Made by a program: the position numbers and the translations under genes. Source: Dictyophora rubrovolvata (Eukaryota; Basidiomycota; Agaricomycetes; Phallales; Phallaceae). From it: 64,000 bases of DNA. The notes below the pieces were generated by a model, which searched no databases, was not told the DNA's origin, and saw nothing but the letters and a program-made list of their open reading frames with translations. Below are positions 10,640 through 21,802 of this stretch, in pieces; the stretch's first letter is position 1, and each line of letters begins with the position of its first letter. The stretch lies in the NCBI GenBank assembly GCA_029959195.1, contig CP114121.1, positions 186,001 to 250,000 of the forward strand, read 5' to 3'.

Positions 10640-13600
10640 ATGTGTCTCGGTGAAAATTCCGCACACCATGCCGTTCACTATGTGAACGCACAACTGACAG
10701 CACTCTGGGAAAACTCTGTCGAATGTACAGAGCATGCTGGGAAAAACCTGAAGCCCCTAGAACGTGTCCGCTACGACTTCGCTCTTCGTGAATTCCACGT
10801 TGGGAGCAAGCAGCTTTCCAAGACTACGGGCGAACCGGAATCGATGTTCAGTGCTGTATTTGATAGACCGCAGATTGATTTCATTTGCAACCACGAAGCC
10901 GTATTGTACTTGAAAATCAAGGAAGGTCATTTTAATCGTGATTTTGCGAAGATTGATGTTCCAACTTTTACGCCTACCCGGTATGTAATAATGATCCTGC
11001 TACTCGTCGAAGGATTTGACCTATAAATGTTTTTAGAGCTCGCAATGTCCAGATTAAAGATCTGGAATTGGCCTTCAGGCTTGACTTTACTCTCAATACT
11101 ATTAAGGGCACAACTGCCCACATCGGCAACGGAGCACATGTTATTCAGCTGTTGGTTTTAAATGTAGCCAGTACGTAATCTTTCACACAGGCTTGATCAA
11201 GACCCTAACAGTCATTCAATTGCTCAGCTGCTACTCTTGCTTCAATGGTCGATATTGCTGATGCGAAAGACGCACTCGCATTCTATTTAAAACAGTATCT
11301 TGAATTCTTACGCCACGCAGGGCATCACGTCCTGTTCTCACTACCAGACTTTGACGACGACGGACATCAAATCCAGGTCGAATTCTCTCTCCTTCCACAT
11401 TTCATTCGCAACATTGAGCATGAGATTACCGAAGTCTTTGGTGTTTCTCTTGACACAATTAACAACAGTCTGTCTTCACGATGGCTCAAATCTATCATGG
11501 AGGCCGAGGACGAAGGCGATCATGATAAGGAAGCCATATGCCTTGCGGAGTACCGTAGCACTTGGACCACCATCGGTGACAGGAAAGATATCCAATTTTT
11601 GGTCAAGTTTGGTGCGCCCAAGTTGAAGATCCTTTGCAAGCGCGAAGCTATCCTTTCTTTCGTCATTGAAGAACTGATTGTATATGACGGTAATGATTTC
11701 ACTGTGTAAGCAATCTCTCTCGTACCTTGTGTGTAGCAGGTCCTTGACGAAACATCTATAGTGCTCCCAAGCACACCTATAAAAACTGGGAAATCGCCAC
11801 CATCGTTAACCTCATCAAAAAAGTTGAACGTTCCGTTACCCGAATTGAACTCGACTACAAGAGTAAGTATAGTTGTCCACGCGAATTGTGCAGCGATTCA
11901 TTCCATATTCTTCGATAGCTCTTCGTGTCTGTGAGCCGCTTTGCATCTTCGCGGACTTGGACATCAGCATCACTTGGGCTGCCACCCTCAAGGCAACTAT
12001 CTTTGAGTTCTTCCAGATCCATTACACTACCATACTTCACAAAATCTCTGCGCACGTTGTGTATCTTCATGATGAGAAGCATGGTCTTTCAGGCTTCCCT
12101 GGCATTCACCTTCCGCATATTAGTATCCCTGGCATAGACGTAGGTCTTGGTCTAGGTGGGCTCGGACTCGGTTTAGGTCTTGGCCTTGCAGGTCGCGAAT
12201 CTGGAGGATCACCGTCGAAGACTCATGACAACCCAGGTCACTCGCAACCCAAAGAACCTGGCAAGCCCAATCAACCTGTACCGGCTGTACCCGCCACTCA
12301 ACCCGCCGAAATTAGCAAAGAAGTTATACTCAAAGAGACTAGTGTCGCCGATTATGACTTTCTCCAAGTCATATCCGTCGAAGGCATTCTCGAACACTTC
12401 AAAACTTTGTGGCAGTCGTACAAAGATAAGACGGAAGACTATGCGCGTATTTTGGTCAAGTGGTCACATGGCGAAGACATTACTGCCTCATTTGGAGCTA
12501 TTACTCTGAAGTTCCTGTCTAAAGAGAAAGCGATGGTTTGGATTCATCTGGAAGATGGATCATTGAAACCTTTGAAAGGGTACGTCATGATTTGGTTGTT
12601 TGGATAAAGCCGGGATGATCAACACCGAACTTAGCGATAAACGTTGTCAATTCATTGATTGGTCGATTGCTTTTGAAGTTAATGTCACCATTGTTGAGCA
12701 CGAGAAGGTGGTTAAGAAGTCGCAATCTTGGTTCGAACGATTCAAGGATTCCTTCGCTTGGAAGCTGCATGGTAACCAAGAGTCTCGTACTCTCCATCAT
12801 CTTGGTCTAGATTTCTCATGTAAGCGTCGATATGTTTACTGTCATTGTCAGACATCGAAGCCGATACTAATGTCAACTAGCTGCCAAATTCGTCTACGAC
12901 AAATCCAGGTTCGAAGGTCTCGCCCTCGGCAGTCGTACAGCCGTAGGCTACATTCGCGCTGTCGTACAGTACCTTAACAAGTACTACTTCGACGAGCTTA
13001 CTCTGCATGGACACCACATCCTCTATACCACCCCAGTTTGGAAGACTGGTTTCAAACCGCCGTCGTGGGGCTTGACCAGCCTGTCCTTTCAAATCTACTC
13101 GAAATACACTTACACGCGCGAAACGGTCGATTTTTCGACAGCGGTCGTCATCCTCCTTGGAATGACTTCGTTTCACAAACACCCCAAGGGGCCTTTACCA
13201 TACAGCAGTGAATGGGTTGTTGGGGGTGGCGCCGGAACTGTTTGCTTATCTCGTCAAGTCTTCTTTGAGGAACGTCTTCTTAAATCTTTGGCCGGAGTCA
13301 ACGGAACGACTACTGTTGTTCCGAACTTTTGTCCTAGTAGTGCTGGTACTGCAGCTGCTATCTTTGCTGGAGCTGACGACAGTGAATGGGGCTTGGCACT
13401 CGCTACCTGGATTGAGCGATCTTGCACCCGCAAAAAAGCTAGCACGTGCGATTGGAAGGTGAATGTGAACAAGTCGGAGAGTGACTACAAGTGGGAGTAT
13501 ACAGACAAATGGAGGTATGAACATGAGAACTCTCATGATCCGTCTCGAAACGGCTTGTACAAGGTGTCTTGTAAGTTGGATTTGTTTTTTGTTTTTTTGT

Positions 13601-14528
13601 ACGACTAAGTTTCACTATTATATTTAGGCATCACAAAGAACTTCTTATCTTTCCCAGAAGCTCAGGAGGGTTCTCTCGATATCGTGTTGAAGGGTAGCGT
13701 TCAGGTTGAATTGGCGTTCAAAGGTAGCAAGAGTTGGGCGTAAGTCGCTTGGATTTGTTCCTAAAGGCGAATATCTAAATTCAATTGCCTCTCAGTTCTC
13801 ACTTGCAATCGACTTGGGCTTCCACGTTATCAATAAAGTCCCTTCCGGGAGGAAGCGGTTTATCCATCGAGGTCGCCGGCGACGATCACCCCAAATTCAA
13901 CACCATTTCGGCCGATATTCCCATCGAGGAACAATTTGATATCAAGGCCCTTCATGGCTTACTTCACATTGAACTTTCAAGTCTTGCATCCGAGCTTCGC
14001 CAATCGTTCGGTGGTGTTTGGGAACATTGCTTCGCTGGAACAGATGCTCTTGCCCTTTGCAATCCATTCTTCAACAAACACGGAGATATCCTATTCGAAT
14101 TGAGGCCTTATGTCCCACTTACTCAGACTCAAATCGTAGCGAGACCTTCAGTCGCTCGTACAGATAGCACGAAGAAGCCTTCTTGTGTGTCTTTTTTTCC
14201 CGTCACAGCTAGACATCAGAGTTGAACATTTTGTTTTCTTGTAGGGATTCGTCGCGCTGTCCACACGGTTGGTGAAGTAATAGGCGATGTCATGGATGAT
14301 GGGAAGATCAACCGCAGCAACAAATCAAATGGAACCACATCCGAGTCCTTTCAGGCCTCGACCACCAAGTCTGGAAAAGAGGTCGTCTTAGCGCCTGCAG
14401 CTGAAAAAATCGACGTAGCTGCCGCGAAATCTGAAAATGTCGCTAAATTCACAACATCTGCAGCCGTTTTCACAGAGGTCGCTTCTACGACACTCACCGC
14501 TGTAACCCCAGCCGTCCCCGCGAGTTAA
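10640..14528 (+). CDS. Large uncharacterised protein (ten exons)
   Basis: Ten exons joined by short GT-AG introns give a continuous protein of roughly 1,150 residues. Exon 1 (10640-10980) starts MCLGENSAHHAVHYVNAQ. Later exons include the frames at about 11230-11705, 11922-12580, 12890-13570, 13800-14185 and 14246-14528. One intron (about 12580-12639) is easily misread as a stop after FGW-like codons; splicing at GGGTACGTC and CTTAG restores the frame. There is no clear signal peptide. In the middle is a Gly/Leu-rich run (VGLGLGGLGLGLGLGLAG) followed by a Pro-rich linker, which looks like a hinge between two globular halves. The C-terminal 90 residues are Thr/Ser/Ala-rich and probably disordered. 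I recognise no catalytic motif and cannot name the family. It is inserted between tandem units B and C and has no second copy here. Confidence 0.7.
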
Positions 14529-16221
14529 TGCGGTCGGATCGACAGTGTTCGGCTCTCGTTATGTAATTAAAGCTTTCTTACAGTGCTCAACCCCTCACTG
14601 TAAAAACACTATATACTGTGGCTTATCCATAAATGCAATATCAGCAAATTTACATCTCCTGTTTTGGCTAGACGGCCGGCATCCGTCCATGACTCCTTGC
14701 ATCCGACTGAAGGGTGATATTGACTTAATCACGAGCTCCTATTGGTCCTATCTTTCGACTTCACATTTGCTCCAAATTCCCGGGTTCTCTTCACACCTAA
14801 ATAGATCCGTTAGTTATTTCATATGCATGAGATTACCACCGTCAAATGTGTCAAACCCCTTTGGCGTAAGATAGTAAGAACTTCTGCAAAATCTGCCTTG
14901 TCGTAATAAGATAGCCCTAACTCCAAAACCTCTATTCCAGTTTTCAGAATCACGTTCAAAAAACCCCGGGACGATATCCCACCCGACTGTGGTGGGACAA
15001 GTGTTTTGAGTTTCAAATTTTATTCTAGTGAATTCAGCGAATTGATGGGATCAGCTCAATCGGGCCACCATAATTCTGGAATATTGAGACAAGGAAATAC
15101 GCCGCGGATATCGATATTCCAGAATGAAGGAATTCCCCATGTCTCGTAGCCTAGTAAGCCCGTATTTCGGGCATAGCTCGCATCAATTAGAGAATCGATG
15201 AACGATCGAATACCCAATTAGGATGCCACGTGCCTGAGAGATAAAGTGAATGACTAGGATGAATAAAAGTACGGTCGAGTACAGAAAAATTTGGAAGGAT
15301 CCTCTGAATAATTCACAGTCGATGTATAAATAATGATGGCCTGAAGAATCGGAAAGTGCCCCGGATGGGACTGATTCAAACATGTTGAAGGGTAGGTGTC
15401 CGGTTGTTGAGTTACAGTCACACTGTGACTGCGTCACAGTGTATATAGTTACATACGCGCACCGCGCCTATTTCCTCACTCGTGTTGAGTACACGTAGTG
15501 AGGTACGTTCCTTTTATAGTTTAGCTTTTCTTTCTATCATTAATTACTGTACCTAGCAATATTCTTTAGGTACGCTAATATTCTATCACTCGTGTTGAGT
15601 ACACGTAGTGAGCAATATTCTTTACCGGTTGAGACTGATTGGTCGTTTGTTGGATTAAAGTCTAAGTAACATAGCCTAAACTGAGACAGGGACCACTAAG
15701 GTTTGGATACGAGCAGGGATCTCGTGAACGTAGTGATAGCTTAGTCCCCTCGATTCCAATGTGAGGTTTTCTAGGTTTGGGAAGTCTAGTCTCTGAATCG
15801 CTGCCGATGAGCTGGTTGGGGTCTCCTCCTTCACGTCAACGTGAACCCAAATTACGATCTCCAGTTCGAACAGAAGGGGACGGCTGGCCAAGAAAACGAG
15901 GCGAGAAAGAGTTGGTGGGTTGATTGGGTTCCGAAGTGTGAAATGTGTTAATTTGTTGTGTGGAAGCTCGGGCCATGGTAAGCTGATGCTTTGGGGTTTA
16001 AGCTCCCGAAGGCGAGAGAAGACAAGAGATGTCTATGGTGAGGAAATCTGTCAATGACGGCGGTATGGCCCGCCCAAAGCCTGCCTCGGAGCTGATATCC
16101 AAGTGTCGCTAACCGAGAATTCTGGAAGACTTGTTGAATTTTGGGCAATCCGGAAGATAAAATTAGATGTAGGGTTGAAGAACGTAAAATAAGATTGGCC
16201 CGAGACTCAGTTTGATAGTTC
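14529..16221 (-). pseudogene. F-box/LRR-like gene remnants
   Basis: Minus-strand fragments resemble the leucine-rich tail of mushroom F-box-like proteins. The upstream piece (about 16190-15676) reads LTHFTLRNPINPPTLSRL, then ELEIVIWVHVD and LDFPNLENLTLES. The downstream piece (about 15437-14819) reads LPFNMFESVPSGALSDSSG and KLKTLVPPQSGG, then VLELGLSYYDKADF. Between them (15435-15660) is AT-rich sequence with palindromic repeats that does not fit the protein. No F-box itself and no single open path were found, so the locus is probably broken, though an intron-rich live gene cannot be excluded. F-box proteins are substrate adaptors of SCF ubiquitin ligases; that role is only by family analogy. 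Confidence 0.4.
15476..15611. repeat. Two copies of a 26-bp near-palindrome
   Basis: TCACTCGTGTTGAGTACACG followed by TAGTGA occurs at 15476-15501 and again, identical, at 15586-15611. Each is an imperfect palindrome. The sequence AGCAATATTCTTTA is also repeated nearby. Just upstream (15418-15443) TCACACTGTGA and GCGTCACAGTGTA form further dyads. The block could be the end of a small DNA element or a set of protein binding sites. Confidence 0.6.
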
Positions 16222-16402
16222 GGTATTTTTTTTCTTTTTTTTTTGTGGAGTAGCTATAGTCAATAAAGTATTTGGACAGAGTCCAGCATTTACGGACAGC
16301 TAGTGAATCACGCGTGGTGACCTGGTCATAGGCATAAGTACATAATCCTATTTACTCTTAAACCGTTGATGCTCTTTCAGGTTACGCACGCCTCGTGTTG
16401 GA
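16222..16402 (-). mobile_element. SINE-like element, second copy
   Basis: A T-rich run (16225-16244) is followed by a core that matches the element at 23275-23426: GAGTCCAGCATTTA, then GACAGCTAGTGAATCAC, with a shared end ACGCACGCCTCG near 16385-16397. Read on the minus strand this is a short element with an A-rich 3' tail. Middle sections differ between copies, and no target duplication was found here, so this copy is older or rearranged. Confidence 0.55.
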
Positions 16403-16574
16403 AGCAGCGGGACTCATGGCGGGCGCCTTCGTGCATCCGCAAGACATGATGTTTTTACACTCCATCCCATGAGATACGAATGATAAGTTAAAAAGTATAA
16501 TAAGTCTCCAGTCCCACAGCAATACAACTCGACAAAAAGGTATCACGTAGTCTCTGAATCCAGCTCAAAGCCAG

Positions 16575-18256
16575 TTACAATACCGAGTCTGTGATGCTGT
16601 ATGTCTCTTCAACAATATTGAAGTTTGAATTATTGCTTGGAACAGTGAGAAGGGCGGTTGGACTCGGGTTCGAGGAGAACCATGGTCTCCGCAAATACTT
16701 GGTTCCATTTCCCTTCCGGACATTATCATTCAGAGTCAGCATCATCCTATGAACGCTGGCCGGAACCATTGCCCACAAGAAGCTGCGCCGTAAACTATCA
16801 CTCTTTTTTTCCTTTTGGAGACCGAAACTGAGGAGGAATCAGACTCACAAAGCGAATAGAAGAGTGTTTTCTTGCTATAGGTCAACTACTCAATTCGTTG
16901 AGTTCTGGTAGGCTTGCTCGCCACTCACCGAAAATGCGCCAGCCACCGCAGCTATGTTTATCACCCGCAAAACTAGACATTTTGAAATATTTAAGGCATA
17001 ATCATACCAGATCTGGAGGCATAGACGTACTTGTTATGACCTAGACGATTTGAGTCACGGAAGATGTGAGATACTTTGCGAAAAATGCCAGAAATGGTTA
17101 TTTTACCCAGAAATAAACAACGCCATCAAAATAGAGCTGTTTGACTATGTGCGTGTGCAGATGTCGCGGACGATGTAATGCATTGTAGCATAACAGGATA
17201 AAGTTTATCAGCTCCAAATACAACTATAATTTTGATTGAATCTTTGAGAAAGGAAGTTAAATAGAATAATGTTCTAACACGCACAGGAATACCGAATCCT
17301 ACAGCAAGCAATTTGGTTACCCGCAGTGTTGCGCATGATCTCAGGATTGGGTTATATACAATAAAAGCTTGAACGTCTTTTAAGCACTCATGTATTTCAT
17401 GGCTAAACACCACAAACTCACGGTACGACTGAGCGAGTCCTGGTATTCTCATTAGCGACTTTCCGATCTTACACAAATGATTTGAGGCTCACCAATAGCA
17501 GTGACGATGAAAGAACCTGTATAGGCTGTTACAATACCGAAAGTCACCAGCTTCAGCACTGTTTTATTGAAACCCCAGAGAACATATATTCGTTGAGCCA
17601 CGAATACTGATTAAGTCGAGCGACGATGAAAGCCAAATAAAGCACTGATGAAAGGGTCCGATACTCACTATTTACGATACACACGGAGGAAACGATTAAA
17701 ATTGCACCGGCAGTAAACCAGTTTTTGCAGCTTTTTAGGTCTGAGGAAGTTTTAACCAAGACGAACGACAACAACCAACTCACAACTGATTATGAACATC
17801 AAGCATAAATATGAGTCTTTCCAATCTTTCGAAAAACCTACTTTACCTGCGTCGACAGATTACCTGGATATGGTCCTAGTGCTGCGTTATAATAAGTCAA
17901 GTGCACACAATAAGAGAATTTTTTCACTAGTTACCCAGAGAGTTCGCGATGAGAAACATGGGAACGCTATAGTGGTTGTAGAGAAATAACCATTTGAACG
18001 AAGAAGATTTCGCAGCCCAGATATACTGAACCTGTTGTTTCATATACGCTGTGAAGAAGCCTTTGTTGTAAAGGCAGGAACTTGAAAGGTTACCTCCTGT
18101 CCCAATAATAGCAAATGATCGTATACCAAGACGGTCAAACCAACGGCTGAGAAGGATTTTAGCGAGTTTTGAGTATACAATCTTATTGCAGAACATACCA
18201 CTCAAATACCTTGTGTTGAACAATGATAGCGGGAGTGGGATTTGCAGAGCGAACAT
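16575..18256 (-). CDS. DUF6533 membrane protein, copy C
   Basis: Paralogue of copy B with the same exon layout. It starts MFALQIPLPLSLFNTRYLS (ATG at 18254-18256). A 52-nt intron with GTATGT donor and a CTAAAAT-like branch site precedes VGLTVLVYDHLLLLGQEV, then VQYIWAAKSS and FKWLFLYNHYSVPMFLI. Downstream exons include NWFTAGAILIVSSVCIVNS, the block FLKDSIKIIVVFGADKLYP in 17126-17476, and the C-terminal exon 16575-16778 (MVPASVHRMMLTLNDNVRK). Protein identity to copy B is high along the whole length with no obvious break, so both are likely functional or recently so. The neighbouring MED31 copy has decayed. Membrane protein of unknown role; middle exon boundaries are approximate. Confidence 0.75.
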
Positions 18257-20799
18257 GATGAACGAAGTATTAAACGTGGGTAACTTATAGGAGTATTAAG
18301 AAACAGAAACAATTGCCAAAAAATGATGCTCGTCGCTCGTTTTTTTGCCCAGCTGATATACCCACAGAGGTGGTTGATGCCAGGTTGTGAGAGGTCGACC
18401 GTCAACTGATAGTAACCTCTCGGTTGTTATCATGGCACAAACTGGGAGGCCTGATCGAGATACATATGTATTGAATGGATGTTCATCATCTCACTTGCTA
18501 CTTCGTCAACAGAGCTCAAACCGTTCATAAGAATGACCCCTTCTGATAGATAAATAATCATGGTGCTCCCACTTCGCGGGAAACCCATGTAGGCGACAGT
18601 AGTGTGTCGGCTCAATGCCCGGAAAAGCCAGCCAAATTAAGTGCTTTTTGACCTTGATAAAGGAAGAACATACCGTGGGATCAGAATTTAGAAAAAGGGT
18701 GGTTCTCGAGTTGAAACGATCATGTGGCAGTCCTCAGTTGAGGTATTTCACAAGATATTTTTGAAGACACTGCGACGGAATTGAGTTATTCACGCCCCAG
18801 AAGCATCTTGAAAGTTCCGCTTCGAGTTGAGTCAAGATCGATTCATGAATCAAAAGACGATCCAGATCATGCTAAGCTGATCGTTAACATGAGATCTTGG
18901 AAAAACTAACGATCCAATTAGAATATTCTTTTTGAAAAATAAAAAACCGCTGACACTGATCGGGGTGGATCTGAATGGACGACGATTCTATAACAAACTA
19001 GTCAGAATTTTCAGAATACTGAATAAACACAATTGTTCACGAAAAATTCTATGAATTTAAATTCGGGATCCGATTGATATTAATAAATGGTGAACGAGAA
19101 CTCTGAGAGTTGAGCCCTAGGGGCGACGAGCTCGCGACTGGCCATACATAATGGATGAATCTTGTATAATGGCGCAACAGAGATTACACTGGAGATTATG
19201 TATTGGAGATATGATCGAGGTATTTGTAGTGATGACCGTGATTTGTTGCGTCAGAACATAGATGTCAGGGCATAGAAAGCCGTACGAACTGCGCCTATGA
19301 GAGCAAGGTATAAGAAAAGTGAATTCATTGATGATGCAATGCAAAGGCGAAAAAAAAGGCAGAACGACTGTGGACTGCCCCGCGTTGCTACTTGCTAGAG
19401 CCTAGGATGTATTGTGGTAGATCGAGGTCAGTACTCAGGAACATCTTGCGAGCGCAATGGATATTTTAGATATTCTTGCAGGAGTTGGACATTCGTTGAA
19501 ACCCACGGAGATGAATTTTTTTACATTGTCATGGCGTCCAGCTTACGTAGTACATGTGTTTGTCATCACGTATAATTTTAGCTCAACAGAGTAATTTTCT
19601 CTCAGTCGGGACTCAATCGACTATAAATCTGCATTGCCTTCTGTGTTAAAAAAATATGTGCACGTTATATTATAACTAGCTTATCGTTCGTATTATAAGA
19701 GATTAAAAAATAAGGGTATGTACTAAAAAACAGGAACAATTGCGAAAAATCGTTCTCATGTGTGCTCGTTTGATATGGCTGATTTAAAAAATAAATAGTC
19801 AATTGGGCCTGCCTTTCGGGTCTGGGTAACGCGTGTTAGATAAATGATATCAAATAAAAGCATATGGGTAGTCCATTTTAATGGGGCCCCAGTGCGTCGT
19901 CTTCTCAAGTACACAGAAACCGCAGTTCAAGTTTACATTCGTCAACTGCGTTCAAATGTGGGGTCTATCACAATGATGATTTTGTATTCAGAGGTATAGT
20001 GCGACGTGAGGCAACGATGGTGCCTACCTTCGTATGCTGGCTCAAGTCCCAGCGAAGCCTAGTTAGCGAGATGACGATCCATGTGCATGTGTTGAGGCCT
20101 GAAGTCAGGATTGGACGCTAGGGGTTCAGCGTGCCTTATGTAGAGCAAAATATCGTCCAATTGTGAAGGTGAAAAGGCAATGAACGATCGAACGTCGATG
20201 AGATGGCCTGTCAAACTGTTAGGTTTGTTAGAAGTTCAAGTGTTTGTGAACGGTCCTGAGAAAAGGTCCATAAGCCTCTTGAAGAGAATGGGTCCTCCAC
20301 GTGGGGAAACGCTCCAGGAGGATCTGCAAGGATTTTAGAGACTGATATCAATCAAACCACATTCTGAATTGCCATTAAATACGAATACGCTAGTGAGCAC
20401 GAGTATATATTCCTCCTGAACGACGGAACTAGAAACATGGGTCAAAAAGGTCGTAATACAGCCATACGAGCTTGTATGTGTATAAACCGAACAACCTTTG
20501 CACTGCGAAGGAACATTTGCGGAACAGTCAGGAGTGTAATGACGTTGCTAAAGCGATTTGATATCAAGTGTCCGTGCACCAACTGAAGGTCAGACCGGCA
20601 TTTGACTTATCGTGCCAAAGCAACGAGATCAAAGCTCTCCAGAAGGATATACTTCTATCGTTGTGGTAGCCTGCAGTGCGTATGCAGACGGGTTTTTTGA
20701 AATGGAAAATCGAGGACGCCGGCGTCAGCCCCGGACACGCCAAGCTTATGTATAGATATTCATTTAGCGCCCGCGTGAACTGCTTCCGCTGACCAGAGC
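18257..20799. other. Duplicated non-coding sequence of unit C
   Basis: The first 350 bases align with upstream sequence of units A and B. Around 18600 is the empty site for the insertion found in unit B. Further patches (20470-20600) match unit B. No gene is supported; short ORFs are not shared between copies. Confidence 0.4.
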
Positions 20800-20814
20800 A
20801 CTGAGACTCTGAGA

Positions 20815-21015
20815 GCAGACAAGGCGCGATTTGAGCTTGAATCAGTGCCTATGTCTCTTTGACTCAACACTTTAAATTGTAAGCATATTCTCAGTTACCT
20901 ACTTTATCTTGAGATTCTTCTCATTTCGTATCCACATACGTTGCATCATTCAGATCTGCTACAAGTTACAACATGTGTCTTTCAGAAATTTAAACGATAT
21001 AGGAACCGATTCGGG
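20815..21015 (+). pseudogene. MED31 remnant of unit C
   Basis: Pieces of both MED31 exons are recognisable in order: GCGCGATTTGAGCTTGAATC (codons RFELE) at about 20826, the CTCAACACTTT block (the codons for LNTL) at about 20863, a TACCTACTTTATCTTGAG block, and TATCCACATACGTTGCATCA (codons YPHALHH) at about 20929, followed by CTACAAG and TTTCAGAAA equivalents of LLQHASFRK. The frame is interrupted several times, including a 25-30-codon deletion around [10 protein letters not shown], so this copy cannot make MED31. It is better preserved than the unit B remnant. Confidence 0.7.
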
Positions 21016-21802
21016 GACTAAAAGACTAGTAATACCTGTTATAGATTTCCAAATGGCACAGCTGTGTCGCCTAGTATGTATCTTACTGCCGAGGACGTCT
21101 GTCGTCTACACATTTTTTTGTTACTTAACTAACTCGGAACTTAGAGGATGATGTCTGATATACCTGTAAATCCTTGAAAATCAAGAAAGTCAGGGACGTA
21201 AGTAATAAGTGATACCGAAAATCGTGACCAGGAAAATTATGCCGTGAAAGCTCTGTATTAACTGACGGGCAAAAACGTGTGGCTAATGGGGCCTAATAGA
21301 GATTAGCGGCAGGATGTATGTACATTCTCGACACTTCTATCACGAGACGACGGGGATGTCCAATTGGAATCACGGCAAGATTATACTCCCGACACTTCTA
21401 TTAGAGGCGACGGCATGTTTACATATGAAATGCGCCCGGAAGAATAACAAGAATCTTAGAAAGGCTGAAGGACTCAAACTTTGAAGGGCCTGCACAAGAT
21501 TTATTCTTTGACGCTTTCCTTGTGGCTCTCAATTAACTCATTAAGGCGATTGTCTGAACAATTCTGTCAATCACCTCCAAATCTTCATTAAAAATCTATA
21601 TCAAATAGCTGACGTAGTTTCTTTATTGAGTTGCATTCGCACAGGCAGGTGAATGCGGCTACCATTCTGCGTCGTATTCAGAACAATATGATATAGTGCG
21701 CGCTATCGATTGAAGCGATCAGGATAAAGGCCAAGTGAAAATACAGGTGAGTACTTTCTGTACAGTCGCATTGTTCTCTGTCCCCATCATAAAAGTTACA
21801 GA

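Noticed and set aside
915-16259. Identical 16-mer TGTGGAGTAGCTATAG at 915-930 and 16244-16259
   Set aside because: The flanks do not extend the match on either side; it could be a worn SINE tail but that cannot be supported.
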